A stretch of DNA of 64,000 bases, from positions 2,666,001-2,730,000 of the forward strand of contig NC_087077.1 in assembly GCF_026151205.1 (NCBI RefSeq). Reading direction: 5' to 3'. Position numbers and translations under genes: made by a program. Source of the stretch: Bolinopsis microptera (taxonomy: Eukaryota; Ctenophora; Tentaculata; Lobata; Bolinopsidae). Of the stretch, positions 1 through 11,323 are shown piece by piece. The first letter of the stretch is position 1, and each line of letters starts with the position of its first letter. The notes below the pieces were generated by a model. It was not told the DNA's origin, ran no database searches, and saw nothing but the letters and a program-made list of their open reading frames with translations.

Positions 1-828
1 CGCGTGGCTGAGATAGTTGTAAATTTGTTTGTCACATAACAAGGCGATCACGCGTCATGTGTCATGCCTTATATCTGGAGTACCCATCTAGACTTGATAA
101 TATCAAATATGTCTCCTGATTTATCTTTTCTTATCGCGCGGCTCATCACTCTGATCATGTTATCTTCTCTCTACGGTCCGACTTCATATTGTGGTCCGAT
201 ATTATAACTTTTTCTGAGTCTGTAGATCATTAAATGAACTACCCTACTCAGTGAGATCATTATCATCTGTAGAATGTTTTAAAAATGCGCTAAAGACGTT
301 TTATTTCCACCTAGCTTTTGATAATATTTCTAATATTTGTCCATAAAGTCTGAATTGATATGAAAGTGCATAATTTTGGGAACTTCTTACAAATATTTGT
401 TCATAAAATGTGAACTGATAAAAAGTCCATAATCTTGGTATTTCATCACTAAGTCTCGCTTGAATGACTTAAATGTACATCTTTGTTGGGTATATTTTAA
501 TGTCGAAGCGTGTAATAAATGTTAGAATTTATTTATTTATTTATAAATTTGATTGGCACCCGTTGCCAAATCGTTTCATTTTCATCTTGAACATTTTAAA
601 GAATGCGCGATTATTCGTGCTAAATATTTACGATGTATGAGGCTAAAAGTCGCCCAAGTATTTCAAATCATATTAACACTCTGCAGAACTCCCAAAGCTA
701 GAGAGAGAGAGAGAGAGAGTTGACTGTTTTGTTTTATTTCATACACCCTAAACAATATAATATGAAAAGTAAATAAGGAGCCAATACGGTGAATACGCCC
801 TCTTCACCGTACCTGACCGTTAAGGTGG
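1..828. other. non-coding AT-rich stretch
   Basis: No reading frame or exon here looks like a gene. There is a short (AG)n microsatellite near 699-719 and otherwise AT-rich sequence. Confidence 0.5.
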
Positions 829-2309
829 TTGCTAAACGAGTACCTGATGAAAAAGGTTCAAGTAATCCAATCAGTTCACAATGATGTGGAGATATTGTGG
901 CCTGGGTTGAGAGTCTTCTTTACTTGTGTGTGGTTCAGTAACAACACGGATTTCACTAATAATGGTTTACTTCCCCCTCGCTCACTACTGCTTGCCAAGC
1001 ACCTTACTCAATCTTTGAGGTGCTTCTCAAGGGTTCTCAATTAATCGCTTGTAATTTTCTTCCTTTGAAGTGTTATATATGGTCATTGCTTTACGAATTT
1101 ACGAGCACGGCAGCGCGTGCATCAGTGGAACCTGCATATTATTTTCAAAAAACTGCAATATCATTAAAGATTTTTCTTTCGACTTTTTTTGAGGAGTTAT
1201 TTATTTGGTCCTTGTTACTTCTTTTTCATTTCCTCTATCATCTCATCGAAGAGATTTGATCGCCTTTAAATCAGTCGGCTTCAACGCTTTACTTTGTGGT
1301 CAGTCAAGCTGAACCGCTGGTATTCAGAGAGATTGCGAAGGAATTCTCATAATCTCATGGCTATTGGCTAATGGCTTCTTTTAATACCCACAGAAGTTTC
1401 CTGATTATAATACTATACGGATAACCGGCCGTTCTTCAGTCGTAACCCACCTTGAGTATTTTCGTAGAAGTGGTCTCCAGATATCTACCTGCTACCACCT
1501 TACTTCCATTATTATACCACGTAGTACGTTTTTACTCTGACTTTAAAATATTTCTACTCATAGTCAGAGTCCGACCTAAGACCTAGGTGTCAATATTGCG
1601 GTATCAATTTAATAAAATAGTAAGATTCTTAGAGGGTCGGTTTACTCATTAGCGACTGTTAAAGATATTTTTTAGGACACCTGGTCTAAATAATATGTTG
1701 AAACAACCAGGCCAGTGGGCCAGATTTCTCAGGTGTTGACCTAAACCGTGACCTTTGAATATTTGAGCGTTCGGTATTAAATAAGATGACCTTCAACTTC
1801 GGTTTAAATGGCAGTTTTTGATTTAAACGTCTTAAAAGAATAAATTCAGTGGGTCAGCAACTCCAACACAGATATCACTGTCTCAATATTTCACTGTCGT
1901 ACCGGCTAACACCTACCCTGACCACACCTTATTCTTTGAGGGGGTTCTAGTATACAACATCTCGTGCTCTCAGCGCAGTTCTATTACAGTTTCACCCTTT
2001 TAGTGACCAGGTTTCTGGGGTGATACTATGGCGTATTGCATATATATAGGATATAATCTAATTCAGAGGACCATTTCATCTGTTAGCGGCTTTTAATGAT
2101 ACTGTTTAAAATACAGCTCATTTATAGACCCGAGTTGTCAGGACTTAAACTTAACCGTTAAGTGTTCGAGCATTGCATTTTGAGTGGGTTTGGTTTACGT
2201 TATCATGGTTTACGTTATCATGGTTGTTGGTGGTCGTCCCTGGTAGTTAGTCTTCGCACGTGTAGTTCTTCACACGTGCAGTTATATAAAACTCCTGCAC
2301 AGATTTTAC

Positions 2310-2410
2310 TATTTCACTATCTCACTATTTCACTATTTGACTATCTCACTATCTCACTATCTCACTATCTCACTATCTCACTATCTCACTATCTCACTGT
2401 CTCACTATTA
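2310..2410. repeat. 8-bp tandem repeat (CTATCTCA)n
   Basis: About twelve units of CTATCTCA or close variants (TTTCACTA type at the 5' side). It lies inside the diverged 1 kb block and is absent from the other copies. Confidence 0.85.
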
Positions 2411-3274
2411 TTTCATCTTAATGGTTAATAACATCTCTTGCCCAGCAGCTAACTTTATACTATCTCGGAGAGGCTTCTCAATTAATCACATGTAATGTTC
2501 TTGTTATGAAGTCGTATATTACGAGCTGATGATGATCACCGCTTGGCGGGAGAGCTACACAGTGCACATGTGTCTAATTTAACATTGCATCATTGGAACC
2601 CCATCTTATTTACAACTCTCTATCAAGCAATATTATTGAAGTTTTCAACTTACTTTTGTAATTATATTATTCAGCCGGTCACTCAAGCTGGCATTAGAAA
2701 GATCGAAACTTATATTGCAGCAGAAATTTGCATTTTCAGTACGTGTTTTTACTTTTTAGTTATTCACCTTAATGTCACTTTATTCATATCTCAAATTTGA
2801 TCATATTCGCCTCATCACTCATTTTTAACGTATTTCTTGGACAGTCATTCAAGCTGGGATAAGTACTCTACTATAGATTGCTTGTGAATTTACATTTTCA
2901 CTGGAGTTGTTATTAATGAATTTTCCAGATTATATAATACGGACTTTACTCTTCTGTTATTGGGACCACCTTGTGAATATTCTCAGAAGTGGTCACAATA
3001 TAAATAGAAAGTTATTTGTATTTAACTCATTTCATGTAGTATATTTTAACTGTAACTTTAAAATATTCCCACAGCTAGGAATCATGGTCTTGGTCACAAT
3101 ATTCTGGTATCGGTTTAATAAAATAAATATTATTATTAGTATCGTTTATCATTAAAATACCTGGTTTAGATATGTTGCGCTAACTGAAGCTTCTAGGTGT
3201 TCAGCTAAACCAGGACATGAATAATCGCATTTGTGCTATTGGGCTATTGATTGAAGTGGTCCTCAGTTTTTTAA

Positions 3275-3415
3275 GTGGCAGTAGCTAGTCTCTGACAGAT
3301 AGTCTTTAGTCTTGTGGTTCAGGGCAGTCCCTAGTCCCTGACAGATAGTCTTTAGTCTTGTGGTTCAGGGCAGTCCCTAGTCCCTGACAGATAATCTTTA
3401 GTCTTGTGATCAACT
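3275..3415. repeat. 46-bp tandem repeat, about three units
   Basis: A unit of about 46 bp, recognised by CAGTCCCTAGTCCCTGACAG, occurs nearly three times with few changes. It lies at the end of the second copy of the 1 kb block. Confidence 0.8.
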
Positions 3416-4199
3416 CCAAACAGATTTCACTGTCCGCCCTGACCTCATCTGACTTATTAACACCCTCTCGGAGAGGCTTCTCAATTAATCACATGTCATT
3501 TTCTTGTTATGAAGTCGTATATACGAGCTGATAGTTGTATGATCATTGCTTCACGGGCCGAGCGAACTGTGTCCGACTTATTATTGTATTATTTGAGCCT
3601 CCATCATATTTACAACTCTTCATGTTGCAATTTCATTGGATTTTTAAACTTCTTATTACTTTATTCATTATGTTATTCAGCCGGTCACCCAAGCTGGGAT
3701 TAGAATGATTAAAAGTTCAAACATATGTCGCAGCAGAAGTTCGCATTTTCAGCACGTCGTGTTCTACTCAATCACCTTATTGGGACACATCGTGTTTAAC
3801 TCCGCAGAAGTGGCCGCGGTAAAGCAATTTATTTCAAGTCAGGATTTCCCTGGGTCGAAGTAACATTTTCATAGTCTTTATTTCTATGCCGCGTTCGTTG
3901 GACGAGTAGGGTTTGTTCTTTCACCTTTGAAAATTCCCACTGATATAAATTAAGGTCTTCATCGCAATATTTTGGTGTCCCTCCCTAACAATAAAATGTC
4001 ATTCGTGAAAGACCATTTAACTTAGAAATAAAGTTTGAGACACCAAAATAATAATTATGTTGAACAAACGAGCGCTCTTAGGAGTTGCGCTAAATTTTAT
4101 CGTTAGACATCGCACTTTAGGCTGATTGGCGTTAGTTGTAATTATGAAACCGTAAAGAAACACAGTACACAACACACACAATACACAGATACACAGCTA

Positions 4200-4455
4200 C
4201 CCTCCTGGTCGCGTCAGTATACTTACCTCCCGTCAGTTTACTTACCTCCCGTCAGTATTCTTACCTCCCGTCAGTATTCTTACCTCCCGTCAGTATACTT
4301 ACCTCCCGTCAGTATTCTTACCTCCCGTCAGTATACTTACCTCCCGTCAGTATACTTACCTCCCGTCAGTATTCCTACCTCCCGTCAGTATACTTACCTC
4401 CAGTCAGTATACTTACCTCCCGTCAGTATACTTATCTCCCGTCAGTATACTTACT
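4200..4455. repeat. 20-bp minisatellite, about 12 units
   Basis: Direct repeats of CCTCCCGTCAGTATACTTAC, with a few units carrying ATTC for ATAC. No gene is seen around it. Confidence 0.9.
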
Positions 4456-4764
4456 TAATACTTACAGCACTTATGTCTTAGACTTAGAGTAGGTTTGGCT
4501 AAACCAGACACCAGAGTCAATACACCAGATAATATGATAAAAGGTCCACCCTCGCAAGAATCCAGATCTTAACCGGCCAGATATATTTACACCATTCGCC
4601 CAGGTTCCCAAAGACTCGTATCCCGATCACCGTTGCCCTGTCAACCCTAGGACTCTACCTTGGAATACCGCTAGCAGTGGCGTGCTTCCCTCAAACCAGT
4701 ATCCTAGCTGTAGACAAGCTGGAGCCTACTTGTAACCCTACCGGGAGTTTTGTTTATTACAACA

Positions 4765-4830
4765 AGGGTTTGTAACGCGTAACAAGGGTTTGTAACGCGT
4801 AACAAGGGTTTGTAACGCGATGATCTGAAA
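4765..4830. repeat. 20-bp tandem repeat, about three units
   Basis: Three exact copies of AACAAGGGTTTGTAACGCGT. The flanks (4456-4764 and 4831-6340) are AT-rich, and I see no gene in them. Confidence 0.85.
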
Positions 4831-6339
4831 CCCAATTGTAATTATAGCTAGGGTTTGTAATGTTTGATCTTTAAAACTGTGTTTATGATAATACCGGAGG
4901 TGCTAGGGAGACACACATATATCACAGTTTCTACTGCAGCATGGACCTTTTAATTAACGATTGTTTTTAACATAATGGGAGGTATAGACTATACAAACAT
5001 TTTAACTTGCAGCTCATCTCTCAGCAAAGGGAAGTGTTAAGATATTCAGGGCACGTTTTGTACTGTCATTTTGGCTTTTGTTAGAATCTTCATTTCTATT
5101 GATATTTTGTTGAAGGAAAGGCTGAACTAAGGTGATTATGAATATAATTCTTGAAGAAGCATTCTATGCACGGATATTGGTGATAGCCCGTCCTCTACAA
5201 AATACTATAGCATGAAGCGGGGGTTTTGCTCGTTTTATGTTTAAGAATAGATACATTTACATAGTTTCCGGTTGTTATTTTCCAGACTGCACGTTATGGT
5301 CCTCACAGAGGTTTTATTGTCTGTATTAAACATAATTGTCTATTGATTTTTTGTGTCTAGTCTAATCGATTAAAATGATTTGATTCTGCGAAATAAATAT
5401 TGTGAATTTTTGCTTTTTTGATTTTCCAAATTACATTGTATCGGAGAATATAATGTTTTAGAAAAGTATACCTCGACTTTTATTTATACATTATGAAGAC
5501 TTAACGCAATTATTTCTAGATTCTTAGGTTTATATTATAGAGTGAATTAATTATATTTCTATATTTGATAGTACTAGTACTTAATAATCAAATATATCCT
5601 GACAAGATAGACATTGCTCTATTTAGATTTAATAATTGTATACGTTTTCTTGGGTTCTCTCTTTTTTTAAACTGCTTTTTCCGTTTTATAATTTCCTTAA
5701 GTTCAGACTCATCACGGTTTTGATGATGCACCATGTTTGTATAAAGTAAGTTTTAGTCAAGTAATTTTGATTTATTGTGACATATTATTTAGATGTTGTT
5801 CGATTGTAAATACTATAACATACATCCGATGCACGAAAAACTGCCCTGGAATTGTTATCTACGTACGCGTTTAAAAGTTATCACACTTTAAGTTGGTTGA
5901 TAAATTTGTTGGCGTTTCATCGTCAATGTTTTTACTTTTTGTAACTTTTAATAACCGCAATGAAGCGTTCATATCTCGAAATCTAGGGCCAGCATTTCGT
6001 GCGCCGGATGTACTGCTTGAATCAGTGTACTTGTAATTTCAATTATTAAGATTGGCTTCAAATTTATAATAAATTATGTTCAGTTTGTTGTTTCTATTGC
6101 TGTAAATCATATTGCTCGTTTGGCTTTATGCCAAGTCGGTCGATTAGACAAGAAGCAGATAAAAAGGTTAACCCAGGACTCAGGAATAAGACACGTAGTT
6201 AATAAGCAAACAACCAGTAACATCACGTTCTTAAAATGCTCATTTTACTTTATTCAGCAGCCATATGGTTACATTGTAACCGGCCAATAACAGGAGCTGA
6301 AGGTGCAATTATAAGAGGGCAGAGGTCAGAACTCTGATC

Positions 6340-6600
6340 ACCTCCATTACACTGTATCACACTAATTACACTAATTACTCACTAATTACACTGTATCACA
6401 CTAATTACAATAATTACACAATAATTACACTGTATCACACTAATTACACTAATTACACAATAATTACACTGTATCACACTAATTGCACTAATTACACAAT
6501 AATTACACTGTATCACACTAATTGCACTAATTACACAATAATTACACTGTATCACACTAATTGCACTAATTACACAATAATTACACTGTATCACATTACC
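6340..6600. repeat. 39-bp minisatellite, about six units
   Basis: The unit of 39 bp is recognised by TGTATCACACTAATT. Because 39 is a multiple of three it produces a 73-codon open frame on the minus strand, which is an artefact. The region 6601-7796 downstream shows no gene. Confidence 0.85.
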
Positions 6601-7796
6601 CATCGCTTAACTCATCCAGCACAATCACTACTATACTAAATAATCAGCAGACTACAATAACTAATTAGTGCCTAGTACTACGTTCATCCTTTTAAATAAA
6701 ACATAACAATACCTCAAAATATTGAATAAATGTATGAAGAAGTGAAATGATATCACCACATCCTGTATTCTATTGTCAGACTACTGCTTGCTTCTATTAC
6801 TGTACAGGAAGTGTGAATAAAGTTAATGGTTTGGTTCTACTTCAGTTTGTGTTTCCTTTATTGTTCACGTTTATTTGAAGTATTAAGCTGCTTTGCGGGT
6901 TAGAAATTACTAATATAATTCCTCTTGTGGATTCCGCTGAATACGACGATTTTATTTAGTCCATAGATAAAGCTGGTTTCGTATAAATAGAATATTTTAA
7001 TCATTCTATTGAGAAGTTGGGTAGAATAATGATAGAAATCCCATAATATTTGGTCAGTATAGGTCATGGCTTGTACTTTCATCCAGCAATAAGCAACTAT
7101 GATAACTGCCGAGATAGATGAACAACAATTACTGTTATGCCAAAATATAGTAATTGCTGTTTTAATGGTTAATGGTTGCTGTTAATGGTTCATTCCACAA
7201 AATTGTCAACCAACCTTTATTTCGACGGACGAAGACGGACAAATAAAATTATTCCTTAATTCCTAAATTCGTGATAAAAATATCTTACATAGAGATTTCT
7301 GGTTTCATAGATTAAACACTAAACTGGGATAATTTAATGATTAGTGATTTATTATCATATCCTGCTTTGGCATAAGATGCATGATGATTGCTGAATCATC
7401 AAAATTAAGTGATCATTACGATTTGATATGTAGATTATAATACTCTTTACTCTTTAAAACCGCGGTTCTGCTTCAATGGTCCTATAACTTCGTGTTTGGC
7501 TTCTTTGCTCTTCTTTTACTTGCTCTGGATATTTTTAACTCCCGAAGTGTATATTAAGTACATGATTAGTTTCCTAGTAAATTAACCAATTTTGCCATTA
7601 AATAGTAAAAGTGTCATTATTAAAATAGACCAAACCGTTTCGTTTGAAATGAATTCATCATGCTTTTAATCTTGTCGCGTCGACGTACCTGCAAATTCTA
7701 CTTGAAATTCTCTGCTGTGTGCATGCAAAATGAGCGGTAGACAATTTTGATAGTGTACCAATCCAAATATTATGCAATTCTCTTGCAGGTAGTATA

Positions 7797-7803
7797 AATG
7801 CAG

Positions 7804-7836
<33 letters not shown>

Positions 7837-8210
7837 AATGACTACTTTTGGGGACTTGGGGAATTACGTCAACGATTTTACCCCGAGTCCCCATGATTTT
7901 AGTCCCCATTAGTCCCCAAAAGTCTCCATTAGTCCCCATTTAGATGATTTTTAGTCCCCATTAGTCCCCAAAAGTCTCCATTAGTCCCCATTTAGATTTA
8001 TCCTACTCTTATCTTGGACAAAACATCTCGATCGTATCGTTATTAAACTAACTTGAAAACCATAAATAACTGTCAAAAATTCTGGGGACTTATGGGGACA
8101 AATGGTGAATTACGTCAACGAGTTGACCTCTAGTCCCCATGATTTTTAGTCCCCATTAGTCCCCAAAAGTCTCCATTGGTAGTCATTGGCCCCCCCCCCC
8201 CCAATGCAGC
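7797..8210. mobile_element. non-autonomous hAT-like element with G-run termini
   Basis: The element occupies 7805-8202 and is flanked on both sides by the 8-bp direct repeat AATGCAGC (7797-7804 and 8203-8210), the target-site size of hAT elements. The termini are inverted: a run of 30 G followed by GCCAATGACTAC on the left, and the complementary end with a run of 13 C on the right. Inside are many copies of the motif AGTCCCCATT in both orientations. There is no coding capacity. The class assignment rests on the 8-bp duplication only. Confidence 0.75.
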
Positions 8211-9553
8211 AGAGTTCTCTACATAATCTTGATATCTAGGTTGTTACCCACCTCTTTATTAATCTCACGTATAACATCTAGACTCTAGAGTGGAAATAAA
8301 GCTTTCCTTGCACCATCCTCTAGATTTGATTTGAAACTTTCATCAAATACAAACGACAATAAGATTGAAACATAGCATAACTGTGAAATATATGCTTAGG
8401 CTGCTAAAATGATCAGGTCAATGGTTGGGAGCAAGGTATTGTAAAATCACTGCGCTCGATTTGGGAGTCCAGTATTCAGTAACATAGATCACTCCAGTAG
8501 CATACAGCTAATGACTCTAACTGGGGGCCATTTTAATATTGCATAGATCCGCTTTGTAATGTCAGTAACATTTACAAATGATTCCTTGGGGACTAGTCCG
8601 TAGAACCAGACAATTTTTACTCAAAATAAATTATTTTAGATATTAAAAATCGACACAAAATTAAATATCGTAATACGAATACGTAAAACAATATAATATA
8701 TGAATGAAATAGTCACAACTCACTTACACGACTCAGCTTGTAACTTTGTAAGTGAGTACTTGATTTCTGTTCCAATGACTAAGCGTTCAAATTCTATGAG
8801 ATTTTCGGAGTTCCGGAAAGTTGTTAAGGAAAGTTGTTAAGGAAATTATTCGAGCTCATCCATTCGTTTGGGTTACCTTCTGCCTGGTACCTAATGAACA
8901 GTGATTTTATGCTGTTCTTGTAAATCATTATTTTGTGCAACGATGCAGGCGATACATTACACCCTCATAATGCATCAGAGACTGCGGACGTTCCTATTTT
9001 ATTCCTAGCTTGTGTTTTGATACTCAGTTTGATTATCTTCATGTAACATAGTAAGATTATCCGAACTTGCAATAGAGAAGCCCCCTAAGAGCGCAATCTG
9101 TCCCATGACCTCTAATATGAGCTGCTCCGAAATTGTGGTCCGCCATTGTATCATTAGGTTTAAGTCTTGTGGTTTGGTCTGCTTTAATCTAGTAAGATAA
9201 GCATGCAGCTCTGCGTTGTTTTAATCTTCACTACGGTCATTGCTGCTGTAATCAACAGAATCATTTCTAGATTGTGCTTATATTAAAGCTTGACGTGGAA
9301 CATCTGTTCAACGTTGAGTTTTATTTTATAAATTTGTTCAAAATTACGTTAATTCAATAATTACACGTGCCATTTGCGTCAGATACTAATTTGCGGCTTT
9401 AAAACGTTTTATCGATATTCAATACATAGTATAATTGTATCCAAACATCCATCAAAGGATTAACTTAATACCTACGTTTAGGTTATTAAATGCTTTAAAT
9501 AACATCTCTATTATTTATAGTTTCTAGTAAACTAACCTCCAGTAAACCAGGAG
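8211..9553. other. intergenic region, no gene seen
   Basis: AT-rich sequence without a supported exon. Its 3' part is the upstream region of the GPCR gene that starts at 9554. Confidence 0.5.
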
Positions 9554-10657
9554 ATGATTACTAACGAGACCAGCTCCGTGGAGCCCATCACCAACCCCCT
9601 CCTCGGTACTGTCACCCTGACTCTAGCCATCATAACCGTCATCGGTAACCTCATCACCGTCCTGGCAATCCTCAAGTCCCGGGCCAGGTCCCTGAAGAGG
9701 CCCCACATTACCCTCATCTGCTGCCTGTCCATTGTGGACTTCTTCATCGGTCTCTTCCACGTGCTGTTTGTAGCTATAGCCTGTTTCACTGGCAGATGGC
9801 TGGATATCACGGGTGATCTGGTTGAGAAATGGGATCATCAGATCCTAAATAACAGGACCTGGTGTAAAATATCCTCCTTCCTGGTACAGCCTCTCTTCAA
9901 GATGGCTATATCCACTGTAGCTGTGATAGGGATGGAGCGGATCCTGACAATGAGGTTCCCTTTGAAGAGTGAGACTCTGATCACTAACGTGCGGTGTATC
10001 TTCGTCCTGCTCCTAACCTGGGTTATTGTAGCTTGTCTCCTCGCTCAGGAGATCTTCTCTCAGCACGTCACCGTCTACATGATGCCTGCTTACCAGTGCA
10101 TTGCTAGCTACGGCTCTGCTAATGATGTTGAGTTCATCATCTGGACCAGCATGGCTGTTAACTCTGTCAGCTTCTTCATCATCATTGTTGCTAGTGTCTA
10201 CACCTTCTTCACTCTCCTCAAACTCCGCCGTAAAGCTCAAACTCAGATGGGGGAAGCGAAGGACGCGTCACAAACGAAGATGATCATGACAGCAACAATC
10301 CTGACTCTGATGTGTATTGACACGAGCACCTGGTTGCCCCAGTACGTTGCCACAACCCTGCGGTACCTCCTCCCCGACACCCCTCTCTACTACACCCTGG
10401 TGGAGTACAACCTCCGTACATCTGTCTGGTGGATCCAGTACCTCTCCCCTGCTCTCAACCCTGTTATTTACGCGCTCCGGCTCAAGGCAGTGCGCCGTGA
10501 GATTCTGGTGCAGACGAAAGCGTTCGCACAGCTGGTATATCCGGACTACAAGAGGAATAGTGTGAATGCAGTTGCAGTTCATGTTCCCATGCTGAACAGG
10601 ACCAGGGGTGATAGTTGCTGGAGTGAGGGAGGCCATGTTAAGTCTCCTGTAAAATAA
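9554..10657 (+). CDS. class A (rhodopsin-like) G protein-coupled receptor
   Basis: A single-exon gene of 367 aa for a seven-helix plasma membrane receptor; the ligand cannot be told. Visible landmarks are an N-glycosylation site near residue 4, Asn32 of the TM1 GN motif, Asp62 in TM2 (SIVDFF), Cys104 and Cys182 for the extracellular disulfide, Glu127-Arg128 in place of DRY (GMERIL), Trp155 in TM4, a WLP motif in TM6 near 260, and NPVIY at 302-306 in TM7. The C-terminal tail is short and basic. Of the five receptors in the window it has the most canonical motifs. Codon use is more GC-rich than the flanks. The ATG at 9554 is the first in frame and precedes TM1 by a short outside segment. I cannot assign a subfamily. 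Confidence 0.88.
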   Translation: MITNETSSVEPITNPLLGTVTLTLAIITVIGNLITVLAILKSRARSLKRPHITLICCLSIVDFFIGLFHVLFVAIACFTGRWLDITGDLVEKWDHQILNNRTWCKISSFLVQPLFKMAISTVAVIGMERILTMRFPLKSETLITNVRCIFVLLLTWVIVACLLAQEIFSQHVTVYMMPAYQCIASYGSANDVEFIIWTSMAVNSVSFFIIIVASVYTFFTLLKLRRKAQTQMGEAKDASQTKMIMTATILTLMCIDTSTWLPQYVATTLRYLLPDTPLYYTLVEYNLRTSVWWIQYLSPALNPVIYALRLKAVRREILVQTKAFAQLVYPDYKRNSVNAVAVHVPMLNRTRGDSCWSEGGHVKSPVK

Positions 10658-11323
10658 AGCTACTCTTCCTCTGATCTATAGATCTTACTGATGTGTTACA
10701 TTGACATACATTAACAGCTTCCTCGGCTGATACTGGAATGACTGCTGTTTTGGGAACCGAACTATCGAACTGTCACAACTAACTGTCACAACTGTCACAA
10801 TTGTACTAGTGACAGTGGTTTATGAGTATTGCTGCATGTTTCCACAATGAAATATTCAAATGCTACGATTTTATTTCGAAAGTCAGTTATTGTGCCATAT
10901 TCGCTTACCTATGATACCTGATGCGATGTTTAATGTTGTTGTGTTCTTAAGCAAAGCTGACAAAAAGGAGAGGTGAACTTGCTCCTAATGAAAGTAAGCT
11001 CTTATCCAATTTTATTGTTATTTAAATCTGTGTACTTTGATTTGTACGTATATTCGTCTCGAAACAGTTTCTTATCTGTTGAGTGTTAAGCAAAAAACTG
11101 ACTTTTTATTAACGTATCAGTTAATATTCAATATCAGAACTGAATCATGATACTATCGTAATTAAAGTATGAACAAAATAATTACACTTTATGTTTTGTG
11201 TACAAATCTGGTGTCGCAGTTACAATGAAGATGTCCCTGTAAACAACATATAATATATAATATAGTAATATAACCGACACCAGTACTATAATATCTTATA
11301 AAAGTCAAAAAAGTGTTCTGAAT
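10658..11323. other. intergenic region between convergent genes
   Basis: No gene is seen. This holds the 3' flank of the GPCR (plus strand) and of the DNAJC22-like gene (minus strand). Confidence 0.5.

Larger units (their letters stand above)
1020..4150. repeat. diverged ~1 kb block present about three times in direct order
   Basis: The anchor TTCTCAATTAATC occurs near 1033, 2475 and 3478. Copies two and three are about 1,003 bp apart, while the first is about 1.44 kb upstream of the second. Further matches follow in the same order in each copy: a 'gaagtcgtatat' segment, a 'ttcagccggtca' segment and a 'gcagcagaa' segment. The copies are clearly diverged. Short open frames inside them are not conserved between copies, so I do not call them genes. 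The origin (old tandem duplication or a repeated element) is not clear. Confidence 0.6.

Noticed and set aside
2162-3703. Short frames with hydrophobic runs as small membrane proteins
   Set aside because: They are not conserved between the diverged copies of the 1 kb block, and composition alone (T-rich) explains the hydrophobicity.
4200-4455. CRISPR-like array
   Set aside because: The 20-bp units are directly adjacent with no unique spacers, and this is an animal genome. The same holds for all other tandem repeats here.
6382-6603. 73-codon minus-strand frame with a 13-residue repeat
   Set aside because: It is a 39-bp minisatellite read in an open frame, with no other sign of coding.
10268-10636. 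122-codon minus-strand frame in the first GPCR
   Set aside because: It is a shadow frame of the GC-rich receptor gene.
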